Shown here one piece after another: positions 10,725 through 21,802 of a stretch of 64,000 nt of DNA. The translations under genes and the position numbers were made by a program. Source of the stretch: Symsagittifera roscoffensis. Its lineage: Eukaryota; Xenacoelomorpha; Acoela; Convolutidae. The stretch is taken from contig NC_087062.1 in the NCBI RefSeq assembly GCF_963678635.1, positions 64,331,253 to 64,395,252 of the forward strand, read 5' to 3'. The notes below the pieces were generated by a model. The model worked only from the letters and a program-made list of their open reading frames with translations. It was not told the DNA's origin and ran no database searches. Position 1 is the first letter of the stretch; each line of letters opens with the position of its first letter.

Positions 10725-13700
10725 ATGGCGTCAACCAACGCGTTCATATTCAACCTCATCTTAAACAACCTGGCCAATGAGAAGCGCGCACCAAGTCAGC
10801 TGATCAAAAAGCGCACGGAAACGAAAAACGCTAACAGGGCAACTGAAAATTGAAGTGCACTTCAAACATTCAATACTTTTCAAAAACGGTCATACAAATA
10901 TTCATTCAGGCATTTGCTCCAATATTCATCAGGATATAAACTGACTGCGAAGAAACGAACATAGGAAAAGTTTAAACTCTTGATTTTGACCCATGTTCCA
11001 ATTCAATCCGGAAACTAACAGACTGCGAAGAAACAAGTGTCAGTCGAATTCAAATTTATCGAAAAAGAGAACACGATAAAACGATGCAATGATCCAAAGG
11101 CGAATTTTATTTCGAATAATGCGAGAGAGCAAGGGGAGGGAAGAAAACAAAAATAGAATTCAACAAGCAAGAATCCCGGTCGGCATTAAATCGGAAAACA
11201 CAGAATCTGGTGATCTGAAAGGGAGTTTATCAGACGGAAAACCACAACTACAGCATACGTCGTCTTACGGTGGACCTCGTCGAATTAAAACAATATCAAC
11301 GGGCTGTCAACAGCAACAACCAATTAACGCTACCCAACCAGAAATTCAGGATGCAAGCCTTTTTTTTTTAAAAAACAACTCAAAGAAGTCAACATTTCCG
11401 AAATTTAATTTTCACCAAAGAGACAGCGCAATTCACACAACCCCAAACGTTAATGAGAAAATGAAGACAACAACTGATAATAAAACCAAGAGAAAAACCG
11501 AAAAAATTAGCCGAGTCTGCTTCATAGACAAAAACAGAAACAGCCGCGATTCATGAGTTCAAAGCCCAAACGCAGTTAACAGTGGAGGTTAAAAATTTTT
11601 AAGAATATTGCATAAGCAGAGTGTATTCAATATAAACTTGCAACAAAAGACTGACCCCAAATGAAGAATCAACAATGAAAATCAAAAACTCAATGGATAA
11701 CCACCAACAGAAACAACTCGAGATGAATCATGATATAATCTCAACAAACATAGTGGCCAAGATGGATCGAAAAACGGAAATGAAAGCAGAACAAGAACCC
11801 ATCTCTGGAAAGAAGCAACTTTTGTCCGCAAGAGAGACAGGGAAGCACTCAAGTGCTCCTACGGACAATATTAATTTAACAATTGAAGTCAGTTGAATTG
11901 TGAGGGAGGATTGTCTGCTGATTGACAAAAAAACTGTGTTGCTCACGCAGCAATGCCATACGGTGCTAGATATTTTTCAATTGACAAACCCTGAATCTGC
12001 CGCGAAGCTTGATTTATGCGAAACCCTAAAGTTATCCCATGTTCATCGCTGAATAGTGCCAATGTGCTGAGCAAGGTCAACATTTGAAATCAGTAGTAAG
12101 AAAAGTGCATTCCTTCCAAATGGTATCAATTGTTGAGCCTCATGAAAAAGTTATAATAGATTTTGCCAAACCGCTCTAGAATTTACTCAAAAGAGACGAG
12201 AGCAAGCAAAATTGTTCAGAGCGAAAGTTTCAAGTTTTTTTTTTGTAAATCAAACAACATAAAGTTACGATTTGCACCAGTAGATGACCACAGCTGAGCG
12301 GGCGTAGTTGAATGCATGCATGATCCGACCAATAAAGCGTAGCTTAAGAGTACTGAAAAAAACACACTTTTTCAACTAGCATCAGATAAAGCTGAAACTA
12401 CAAAAGTACTCAGAATAACTCCGCATGGAGTTACAAAAATAACTCTTTTTAATCCCATGTGGGATGAAATCACGAAAATTATTTACTCAACATAACAGCA
12501 AGAAGTTCGCCAAACAACTTCAACTGGTAAGACGCAGAACACACATGCTCAATAAAAAAACTGAAGCACCCGCCACTGCCCACGGAGTTGATGTGATACC
12601 TTCAAGAATGGCCAGAGGATTAATTCGTGAGATAATTTAAACGCCGCTCCATGCAGTTTCCAAACCTGACACGTCGACGGAACCTCAACAAGGAACAGTT
12701 GTGATAAATAAAACTGAATTTAGATAAGGAAGGGGAATCATTAAACTTAAGATACAAAGGGGGTTCAGACTCAAGTGGAGAAAAACATAAAAAAGCGTGA
12801 AGAACAGGTTGCAATACCCTTTTCAGCAAAATTAGAATAATCCAAACACAATCGATTGAAATACAAAACAACAGATGAAAAAATCTTGGCATACACTCCT
12901 CAGACAGCTTGGGTACAATCATTGGGTAGACAACCTATGCTTTTAAGAAACTTCGGATTCCCTTTTATTTCAAAGCCAAAGATTTTTGGACCTTGCAGGC
13001 CATCGCAATGAGGTGATTATGTTGCATAAAAATCCTTCAAGAGAACAGGACCAAAATTGCGTTTTTTAGACATCGATCAAACAATTGCGCTGAAACATGC
13101 GATCTTTTAAAAAAAAACAGGTCTGCCCACAAAATTATCAAAAAAAAAAACCTAATGAATTACAAGAATCACGCAGTAAATAATTGCGAATGCACCCACT
13201 AGCAAAAAGAAAGGAGGGAAATCAACTTGAAAAACATCAGCAAGGGGTATGCAATTACTCCCCTTAAACTTTTAATCAAGCCATCAGCTTCAGCATAAAT
13301 TAGATTTAGCGCGGTCAGCTTCGTCAAGTGATGACTGGTCATTGATGTCTTCGAGAACACGCCGCCATCTCCGAAAAAGACGGACACTAAAAAGATAACA
13401 AAGAGCTCGATAGAAGGTCTTTGGCATCTTTTACGATAACAAAGACCTGGATAAAAACGACAAGGAAGTCGCTAAGAAACCAATGCAATCAAGTACAGCG
13501 AACAAAAGACAAAGAAAAACTTGTTTTTGAATCTCCAGTAAGAAAACAAAGAAGAAAAAATTCGAATGTTAAGAGCTTTGTACATGAACTGGAATTCAAG
13601 GTAAAATCGCCAGAAATTCCACGATGCATTGAAACCAACGAAACAGAATAGGAAATTGATGTAGTTGACCTAACGTCGCCAAATAATAGCCCGAATCGGG

Positions 13701-13920
13701 ACGTTTCCTCTAGAGATCAGCACACGGAATAAAAGTGAAATGCGACACGAAGAACCAAATAGGACAGATGCAGTTAACAAGGACAAAAAGGAAGAAATTT
13801 ACAACCAGAGAACACGAAAAAGCCAGGAGAAACAAGAAGGCGCAAAGCAACAGATGAAGCCTGAAGCCAACTAACAGAACAAGGAGAGAATTAAAAATTA
13901 TTTCCAGGGGAAGATAAACT
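10725..13920 (+). pseudogene. Decayed A-rich ORF region, possible old mobile element
   Basis: Plus-strand composition turns strongly A-rich here. Protein-like frames survive in pieces: 10725-10853 (42 aa, MASTNAFIFNLI...), 11089-11556 (155 aa, Lys/Asn/Gln-rich, low complexity) and 11675-12048. The last is one frame interrupted only by a TGA at 11894-11896, and its distal part (REDCLLIDKKTVLL...) has mixed, protein-like composition. A further basic frame lies at 13421-13651. No RT, transposase or capsid motif could be identified. It may be an eroded retroelement or a dead gene. Confidence 0.3.
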
Positions 13921-14156
13921 GAAAAGTTAAGCTAGCAGCCCCACTGGGACTATAAAAGTCAAGTCCAAAGGGGACTATATCATTCCAGCTCTAAAGGTAC
14001 TTCAAAACTCATAACTGAAATTCTTTTTTGAAAAAACTAATTTGACTAAGATGCACCCCAAGTTTGATGGCAGAATACTGAAATACAATTGAAAAATGAA
14101 TACGAAAGTGTTTTTAAAAAGAACAAGACTACTCGTATCAGGGCGAAGCCCTGAAA

Positions 14157-14654
14157 GTTCCGACTGCCTTTTAAGTTTTATGGGGCAGTAATAACATTAA
14201 AAAGTTAAATGTGAAAAAAACAAAATGAAATTTTTTTTTTGAAATTTGAATTTTTTTTGTGAAAATCATACCCCCACACGCCATAAAAAGTACAAAAGGA
14301 TAAATTTCGCTCCTTGTAACAAATCAATTATGGCAAATAAGCTTCCTCCAACCAATTTGGAACTATTTCTAAGACGGATTAACTCTCCGCTTACGCGTTA
14401 ATAGCGCGAAATATATCGCGCGTTAATTGTCCCAAATTGGCCAAAATGGCAATCTTTAAACCCTCATAACTTTACGAAAAATGGTGACAGGTAAAATATC
14501 TTTTCAAATTTAAGCTCAGGACAACAATAGCTTTCGAATGATATAAAAAAAATCAATCAAAAATGGCTAGTTAAACAGTCGAAATTTGTCTGAAGAAAAA
14601 AAAAACCCACCCCGAGCACAAATATTCCGTTACTTTCGTATCGAAAGTCGGAAC
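14157..14654 (+). mobile_element. MITE-like element, copy 1 (498 bp)
   Basis: Bounded by GTTCCGACT (14157-14165) and its exact reverse complement AGTCGGAAC (14646-14654). The interior is non-coding and contains CCCCCACACGCCAT, a TAACGCG/CGCGCGTTAA palindromic cluster and CCGAGCACAAATATTCCG near the right end. Flanks show no clear target duplication. Confidence 0.7.
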
Positions 14655-14689
14655 AACAAGACTGCTCGTATCAGGGCAAAGCCCTGAAT

Positions 14690-15189
14690 GTTCCGACTGC
14701 CTTTTAAGGTTTATGGAGTAGTAATAACATTAAAAAATTAAATGTAAGAAAACAAAATGAAAAAAAGATTTTTTCTAAAATTTGAATTTTTTTTTGTGAA
14801 AATCATACCCCCACACGCCATAAAAAGTACAAAAGGATAAATTTCGCTCCTTGTAACAAATCAATTATGGCAAATAAGCTTCCTCCAACCAATTTGGAAC
14901 TATTTCTAGGACGGTTTAAATCTCCGCTAACGCGTTTATAGCGCGAAATATATCGCGCGTTAATTGTCCCAAATTGGCCAAAATGGCAATTTTTAAGCCC
15001 CCATAACTTTACGAAAAAAAATCACAGGTGAAATATCTTTGAAATTTGAATTCAAGACAACAATACCCTTCGAATGGTATAAATTAAATTCCGTCAAAAA
15101 TGGCTAGGTAAAAAGTCGAATTTTGTCTGAAGAAAAAAAACCCACCCCGAGCACAAATATTCCGTTACTTTCGTATCGAAAGTCGGAAC
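14690..15189 (+). mobile_element. MITE-like element, copy 2 (500 bp)
   Basis: The same 9-bp TIRs, GTTCCGACT at 14690 and AGTCGGAAC ending at 15189, enclose sequence closely matching copy 1. It sits 35 bp after copy 1 in the same orientation. Its left boundary coincides with the left boundary of the 2.13-kb tandem duplication. Confidence 0.7.
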
Positions 15190-15318
15190 AAAAAGAAGTG
15201 GACTTACTCACTTCAAATTTAAGTTTTACCGACGTTTTTTTAAAAGATAGTAATCCTACTAAGTGTTTTAGAAACAGATCAATGTTTTTCATGGACATCA
15301 ATGTATGCGAAGAATAAC

Positions 15319-16104
15319 TTAAGAACACGGACTAACCCTATCCTCAATATAACCCTGTTTGGTATTGCCAAATTTCACATTTGAGCGGCATCCATTTCTG
15401 TTGGTCTGATTATTACTATTCACAGCTGGGTATGCATTTTTCTCTAATGTGATCCAATTCGTAACAGCCGACTCCGAATTGTGTCCGATTCCTCTCTCAT
15501 GCAAATCTAATAAATAGTTCCTATATTGTGACACACTCATAGGAGCAGCTGGAACGTTTGCCACGTTATAGTACTTTGCCAACATTGACTGTGGACGACT
15601 ACTTTGCTGGGACGGTGAAAAGATTGGATACTTCTGATTGGTCGATAAAGGTCGAGCGAATGTAACCGAAGGCGTGTCGGCAATTAATGGTGTGAAAGTA
15701 TCGTTTGCAGTAGTCGGAACTTTGTCAAACTTTAGCGTGTTTAACTTAAGAACGGTAAGCTGAGAAAAAGGTAATAAAGATGACCTTATTAAAGGTTTCG
15801 AAGAGTTTGGCAAATTGCTTGTCGATGTTCGGTTGCTTATGCCAATGTTCATGTAAGATTCGGCGCTGACTATTTGGGGCTTAATGTAGCCTGTCTCATT
15901 GTCATTGTAATAAAACATGGACTTTTCGGTCGGAAGGACGGATTGAGGTCTAGAAAGTTTCATTTCTGGGTTCTTCGAAGCCCTCGTAGCGTAAAATTCA
16001 CTGTCGTTTGAAGCTTCGCTTTGCCTCGAGTTTCTGTTAATTCTGCTAGAAGCACTTTTAGCTCTCTTCTTGCTCGAAGTGCCATTAAAAAAGTCGTTGA
16101 CCAT
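15319..16104 (-). CDS. Uncharacterised 261-aa protein, copy A
   Basis: A single open frame starts MVNDFFNGTSSKK (context TTTAAAG-ATG-G) and ends SPCS before TAA. The N-terminal third is basic and Ser/Arg/Asn-rich. The motif SRPQS(V/M)L occurs twice, near residues 52 and 170. A segment around residues 180-215 (LAKYYNVAN...YRNYLLDLHERG) looks more structured. No signal peptide, membrane span or known domain was recognised. The frame is intact and its base composition is less AT-rich than its flanks, which supports coding. The copy at 17448-18233 differs at two residues (T/A in LKLN.LKFD and T/S in KVPT.AND). Downstream it runs into the TIR element. Function unknown. Confidence 0.6.
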   Translation of the reverse strand: MVNDFFNGTSSKKRAKSASSRINRNSRQSEASNDSEFYATRASKNPEMKLSRPQSVLPTEKSMFYYNDNETGYIKPQIVSAESYMNIGISNRTSTSNLPNSSKPLIRSSLLPFSQLTVLKLNTLKFDKVPTTANDTFTPLIADTPSVTFARPLSTNQKYPIFSPSQQSSRPQSMLAKYYNVANVPAAPMSVSQYRNYLLDLHERGIGHNSESAVTNWITLEKNAYPAVNSNNQTNRNGCRSNVKFGNTKQGYIEDRVSPCS

Positions 16105-16820
16105 CTTTAAATCACGTCAAACTAATCAAATTGCAACTCAAAAATCTACAAATCTTTCAATAAAATGTAAATTGAAGGCATATGCATCATGAGACGCCGA
16201 AAATTGTGTATAAAAAGAAAAGGAGAGAATTGTGATTTTTGAGATATTTTAGCAAAATCGTGAGGGATTTCAAAGAGCGCTTTATCATATATGATGCGTC
16301 TCTTTGATGTTATTAACAACTGGATGTCATATCACACTGGTTATGAATTTTAAAAAGATAATATAATAACTAGCTATAGTTTGAGTTATCAGATGACAGA
16401 TAATATGAGCAAAATTGCGACGAACACAAGTTGAGATAAAATTTACAAACCTTTCAAAAACTGCTTGAGTGTACTTTAATGTTAAAGTACTTTGATATAA
16501 TTAACCATTCAAAAATTGATCACTCGAGATTTAAAAATTTATTGCAGCACGTTTCTTACGTTTTGATTTAAAACCACCAATTGGCCATCAGCTGCGGTTC
16601 ATTTTGCGGCAAAATTGTTGTCAGCCCGTTTAATTTTTTGTTCAAAGCACTAATAAATTTGATTCAAACGTTTGTAAACTTCTATAAGTCAATCTTCTGG
16701 CCAGTTCAACTCCCTTAAAACATAATAACAAAAGGTATTCTATTTTTACATATCGTATTAACATATGAATCGGCGTTTTTTAGCATCCTAAGCCCTGTGT
16801 ATTTATAGACAGCCCTGAAT

Positions 16821-17318
16821 GTTCCGACTGCCTTTTAAGGTTTATGGAGTAGTAATAACATTAAAAAATTAAATGTAAGAAAACAAAATGAAAAAAAGAT
16901 TTTTTCTAAAATTTGAAATTTTTTATGAAAATCATCCCCCCACACGCCATTTAAAGTACAAAAAGATAGATTTAGCTCCTTGTACCCAATCGATTATGGC
17001 AAATAAGCTTCTTTTAACCAATTTGGAACTATTTCTAGGACGGTTTAAATCTCCGCTAACGCGTTTATAGCGCGAAATATATCGCGCGTTAATTGTCCCA
17101 AATTGGCCAAAATGGCAATCTTTAAGCCCCCATAACTTTACGAAAAAAAATCACAGGTGAAATATCTTTGAAATTTGAATTCAAGACAACAATACCCTTC
17201 GAATGGTATAAATTAAATTCCGTCAAAAATGGCTAGGTAAAAAGTCGAATTTTGTCTTAAGAAAAAAAACCCACTCCGAGCACAAATATTCCGTTACTTT
17301 CGTATCGAAAGTCGGAAC
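16821..17318 (+). mobile_element. MITE-like element, copy 3 (498 bp)
   Basis: The same GTTCCGACT (16821-16829) and AGTCGGAAC (17310-17318) TIRs. It forms the left end of tandem unit B. It carries more private substitutions and small indels relative to copy 2 than the adjoining gene does, most visibly between 16910 and 17010. Confidence 0.7.
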
Positions 17319-17447
17319 AAAAAGAAGTGGACTTACTCACTTCAAATTTAAGTTTTACCGACGTTTTTTTAAAAGATAGTAATCCTACTAAGTGTTTTAG
17401 AAACAGATCAATGTTTTTCATGGACATCAATGTATGCGAAGAATAAC

Positions 17448-18233
17448 TTAAGAACACGGACTAACCCTATCCTCAATATAACCCTGTTTGGTATTGCCAA
17501 ATTTCACATTTGAGCGGCATCCATTTCTGTTGGTCTGATTATTACTATTCACAGCTGGGTATGCATTTTTCTCTAATGTGATCCAATTCGTAACAGCCGA
17601 CTCCGAATTGTGTCCGATTCCTCTCTCATGCAAATCTAATAAATAGTTCCTATATTGTGACACACTCATAGGAGCAGCTGGAACGTTTGCCACGTTATAG
17701 TACTTCGCCAACATTGACTGTGGACGACTACTTTGCTGGGACGGTGAAAAGATTGGATACTTCTGATTGGTCGATAAAGGTCGAGCGAATGTAACAGAAG
17801 GCGTGTCGGCAATTAATGGTGTGAAAGTATCGTTTGCACTAGTAGGAACTTTGTCAAACTTTAGCGCGTTTAACTTAAGAACTGTAAGCTGAGAAAAAGG
17901 TAATAAAGATGACCTTATTAAAGGTTTCGAAGAGTTTGGCAAATTGCTTGTCGATGTTCGGTTGCTTATGCCAATGTTCATGTAAGATTCGGCGCTGACT
18001 ATTTGGGGTTTAATGTAGCCTGTCTCATTGTCATTGTAATAAAACATGGACTTTTCGGTCGGAAGGACGGATTGAGGTCTAGAAAGTTTCATTTCTGGGT
18101 TCTTCGAAGCCCTCGTAGCGTAAAATTCACTGTCGTTTGAAGCTTCGCTTTGCCTCGAGTTTCTGTTAATTCTGCTAGAAGCACTTTTAGCTCTCTTCTT
18201 GCTCGAAGTGCCATTAAAAAAGTCGTTGACCAT
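17448..18233 (-). CDS. Uncharacterised 261-aa protein, copy B
   Basis: Full-length duplicate of the protein at 15319-16104, with the same start, stop and length. Two amino-acid replacements were noticed (A for T before LKFDKVP and S for T just after it) along with a few silent changes, which suggests a recent copy still under, or only recently released from, constraint. The upstream 600 bp, including any promoter, is also duplicated. No known domain. If the tandem duplication is an assembly artefact, this entry and copy A are two alleles of one gene. Confidence 0.55.
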   Translation of the reverse strand: MVNDFFNGTSSKKRAKSASSRINRNSRQSEASNDSEFYATRASKNPEMKLSRPQSVLPTEKSMFYYNDNETGYIKPQIVSAESYMNIGISNRTSTSNLPNSSKPLIRSSLLPFSQLTVLKLNALKFDKVPTSANDTFTPLIADTPSVTFARPLSTNQKYPIFSPSQQSSRPQSMLAKYYNVANVPAAPMSVSQYRNYLLDLHERGIGHNSESAVTNWITLEKNAYPAVNSNNQTNRNGCRSNVKFGNTKQGYIEDRVSPCS

Positions 18234-18867
18234 CTTTAAATCACGTCAAACTAATCAAATTGCAACTCAAAAATCTACAAATCTTTCAATAAAATGTAAA
18301 TTGAAGGCATATGCATCATGAGACGCCGAAAATTGTGTATAAAAAGAAAAGGAGAGAATTGTGATTTTTGAGATATTTTAGCAAAATCGTGAGGGATTTC
18401 AAAGAGCGCTTTATCATATATGATGCGTCTCTTTGATGTTATTAACAACTGGATGTCATATCACACTGGTTATGAATTTTAAAAAGATAATATAATAACT
18501 AGCTATAGTTTGAGTTATCAGATGACAGATAATATGAGCAAAATTGCGACGAACACAAGTTGAGATAAAATTTACAAACCTTTCAAAAACTGCTTGAGTG
18601 TACTTTAATGTTAAAGTACTTTGGTATAATTAACCATTCAAAAATTGATCACTCGAGATTTAAAAATTTATTGCAGCACGTTTCTTACGTTTTGATTTAA
18701 AACCACCAATTGGCCATCAGCTGCGGTTCATTTTGCGGCAAAATTGTTGTCAGCCCGTTTAATTTTTTGTTCAAAGCACTAATAAATTTGATTCAAACGT
18801 TTGTAAACTTCTATAAGTCAATCTTCTGGCCAGTTCAACTCCCTTAAAACATAATAACAAAAGGTAT

Positions 18868-19067
18868 NNNNNNNNNNNNNNNNNNNNNNNNNNNNNNNNN
18901 NNNNNNNNNNNNNNNNNNNNNNNNNNNNNNNNNNNNNNNNNNNNNNNNNNNNNNNNNNNNNNNNNNNNNNNNNNNNNNNNNNNNNNNNNNNNNNNNNNNN
19001 NNNNNNNNNNNNNNNNNNNNNNNNNNNNNNNNNNNNNNNNNNNNNNNNNNNNNNNNNNNNNNNNNNN
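18868..19067. other. Assembly gap (200 N)
   Basis: Exactly 200 N residues, a conventional placeholder of unknown true length. It could hide the right edge of tandem unit B and the 5' end of the large retroelement that follows. Confidence 1.
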
Positions 19068-20033
19068 TTATTAGGAATGAATTTAGATTTTCATTTGCAA
19101 ATATAAAATTTTGCAGGAAATCGTCATGATTATTTCAGGCGCTAAACAAAATTACTAATGTACAATAACGATTGATAAAAAATTCTCAGATCGTTTTCTC
19201 AACTTCTGCAGTATTATATAAAACATATTTATTTGAAAAATATTTATTAAAAAATAAAAATAAAAATTAGTAGCATGACAATAAATTGTTAGTATATATA
19301 CATCATCCTGTTGTTCTAGCTTCATCACCTAAACATAACAGCAATCATAAGCTAACTAACATCATAAAAAACTAAAACTTTATATCAAATAAATTTAAAC
19401 CATTTTAAACTTAAATTTACTTAATTTTAAACCAGATCATCAAGGCTTATCCTTGGATCTTAATAAATTTTTCTAAATCATTAATTTTTAATTCTGATCA
19501 TCAAGGCTTATCCTTGGATCAAAAAGAACACTTTCATTCTCCCCCACCCACTTATCAAGTGTCTAACGACCTCAAACGTCGATTCACTACCCAGCCTTTT
19601 CAAAAGACCCAGGACTAATGGAAATTTTTAATAACACTAACCATTCAAATTAAGCTAAACAGTGAAGAACTTCGGTTATTCATCCTTCACTTGAACCCTC
19701 CTCTTACCAGACCCAGGAGATCTTAGACTTAGTAAGTTTAAAATAGTATCTAACGAACTACTTGCGTTCTAATTATACCTGAACCTTGTGGATCGATTTA
19801 CTATTCTCCAACCCTTGAACACAATCACTACCCCTAAGTAAGATTAAGTAAGTTAACACCTTAACTTAGACTAGCCACGAGAAAGTAAAAAATCATTCTC
19901 CGGAATCGATATGCTTTTCTCTCCAACCCTGAACAAAAAGACCCAGGTTAAGCTAACCAAAAAATTGTAAGGACTAACAGTCTAGGAAAATAAAAATCAC
20001 TAATAACTTCTAGCATCCCTCATCCTAAACCTT
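19068..20033. other. 5' leader region of the large Ty3/gypsy-like element
   Basis: The composition changes to the G-poor, A/C-rich plus strand typical of the element that follows. The short block AGACCCAGG recurs at about 19605, 19698 and 19926. No LTR, primer-binding site or ORF could be identified. A 5' LTR may be lost in the gap just upstream. Confidence 0.35.
19435..19520. repeat. Exact 25-bp direct repeat with hairpin potential
   Basis: Positions 19435-19459 and 19496-19520 are identical. Each begins GATCATCAAGG and ends CCTTGGATC, and can fold through AAGG...CCTT. Two identical stem-loops 61 bp apart in the leader of a retroelement could be regulatory (LTR, packaging or initiation), but this is inference. 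Confidence 0.6.
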
Positions 20034-20456
20034 ATGTCATTCAAAAGTTTAGGAAATAAACAAACAATCGTTTTACACAATTGTGAAATAGACAACCAAA
20101 AATATGATCTTGTAATAACCCCACATACACAAACAGTTGGATACATTCGAACAAAACGACAAACAATAAAAAGAAAAATTATAAGCAAACAAAGACAAAT
20201 CACACGAAAAAGATTTTCAAAAAATAGAAACGCATTTTCCGAATCAGAAACCAACAGTTTAGACGAACTATACAAATTAAAGGAGTTAATAAATAAAAAT
20301 TGTCCCATTCATGATCAGTTTTATTTTTCCGACTCAGAAACAACTTCAAACTCATCAAAAAAGGAAAAAGAAGAAGAAAAATGCAATATAAACACAAACC
20401 AGTACACCTATATAATTGGAATCAACCAATTAGACATATTAAAAGTTATATATTAA
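20034..20456 (+). CDS. Pre-gag ORF 1 of the large element, unknown function
   Basis: A 140-codon frame starting MSFKSLGNKQ. The middle is strongly basic (TIKRKIISKQRQITRKR), followed by a Ser/Glu-rich part with a SDSETTSNSSKKEKEEE stretch. It ends 18 bp before the next ORF and lies in the same frame as that ORF and gag. An open-reading-frame protein upstream of gag is unusual for Ty3/gypsy elements. No family was recognised; the charge pattern would suit a nucleic-acid-binding accessory protein, but that is inference. Confidence 0.4.
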   Translation: MSFKSLGNKQTIVLHNCEIDNQKYDLVITPHTQTVGYIRTKRQTIKRKIISKQRQITRKRFSKNRNAFSESETNSLDELYKLKELINKNCPIHDQFYFSDSETTSNSSKKEKEEEKCNINTNQYTYIIGINQLDILKVIY

Positions 20457-20474
20457 CAGTCATCAAACAAAAAA

Positions 20475-21802
20475 ATGAGCCACACTCAAAGTGACGAAAG
20501 TCCAGATGAAGAAGCAGTTTTTCTTTTTCTTATAGATTCACTCCATGATAGAGGACAAACACGATTTTGTAAAACCTTACTCGTAAATTTGTTTGAACCA
20601 GGAATCAGTCCATGCAAAACAGAATTCCCGGATGTAAAAATCAAAAAACAAATATTAGAACATTATCTAAAAGACATATGTAACCTAACACAACAATACG
20701 GAATCTACATCATAGAATTCAGCATACCACAAACAGCTCATAACAAATATGTAATTCAAACAGACGATATAGATTTAGAATTTTCGAAAGTATTCATAGA
20801 ATACATCAAAAGCATACAATATCATAATTCACAAAGAGCAAAGTCAATATTCACTAACGAAGTTTTTGCAATAATATATAGTTATATATCTATATTAGAA
20901 AAAACAGAAGTTCAAAGCACATCACCAACAGAAACATCCAAACATACAAAAGTAAGAAACGAAATCACAAAATTTTCAACATTTTTACATATAATCCGCG
21001 AAAACTTCAAAAATAATGATGTCTCACAGAACACTAAACATGATTTGCAAAAATTTTTAGCATGGTTTAAAATAGATTATTTTACCCACAACCTAGATTT
21101 AATTTCACAAGCAAGAAAAAATTTCAGACCCCAAAGTACCAATGACGACACTGTCATTGCAGAACAATCAGATTACGTTTGGGACCCTGAATGGTCTCAT
21201 CCAGCATTTATAAACATTCCACAAGATATCTCGAGTCAAGCGATAAGACAATATCTTTTCACAGAGATTATGTAAAAGTAATACCAATAACGATTGACGC
21301 AACACCATTAAATTATAATACATTTTTACCTGATACACGAAATAACAGCCTAAATTCAACAGTCATACATATTGAAAATCTCAATGGAACCAAAAATCTT
21401 ACACAGCAAGATATTCAAACACCATCACACTTCATAAATGAAGAAGTAGTCCAAACAACAGTAACAACCACACAACAAAGTATTTCACCAATACGTCCAA
21501 ATCTCTCAACACCAAAAAATACAAATACAATACTACCACAGGTAAGCTTACAGTCAACCGTTAAACCTTCGGTTGCTCCAAAATACTCACATATGGACTA
21601 TCAGACATATAGACCAATGACAAAACCGTCAAAAACACGAAAAACGTTCACAAAAACACTTTTGCAGAACACAACTATAATTATGTACATCAATCAAAAA
21701 AAATCAATCCCCCCAAAAAAATACACAAAATTTAAATCACGTATAATCCCATTATTGGAATCTCCCAAATACATCGACCAATTCAGTAAATTTTCCAGAT
21801 AA
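20475..21802 (+). CDS. Pre-gag ORF 2 of the large element (one frameshift)
   Basis: Frame 20475-21275 encodes 266 aa starting MSHTQSDESPDEEAVF, acidic at first and then a mixed, apparently folded region (FLFLIDSLHDRG..., WDPEWSHPAFINIPQD). Just before its stop the plus-2 frame takes over without interruption to 21802, as a Thr/Pro/Asn-rich stretch with VAPKYSHMDYQTYRPM. This suggests one longer ancestral protein broken by an indel, or programmed frameshifting. The spacing to gag is short. No known domain. It might be an unusual N-terminal Gag extension or a separate accessory protein. Confidence 0.4.

Larger units (their letters stand above)
14690..16738. repeat. Tandem duplication, unit A
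   Basis: This segment recurs with a constant offset of about 2129-2131 bp as 16821-18867. The gene-bearing part is nearly identical between the copies, with only scattered substitutions. The element at the left end differs at more positions. An 82-bp unshared spacer (16739-16820) separates the units. Confidence 0.9.
16821..18867. repeat. Tandem duplication, unit B (cut by assembly gap)
   Basis: Second copy of 14690-16738. It stops at the N run exactly where unit A reads AAAGGTAT, so its true right boundary is unknown. The juxtaposition with a gap makes a false or haplotypic duplication in the assembly a real possibility. Confidence 0.85.
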
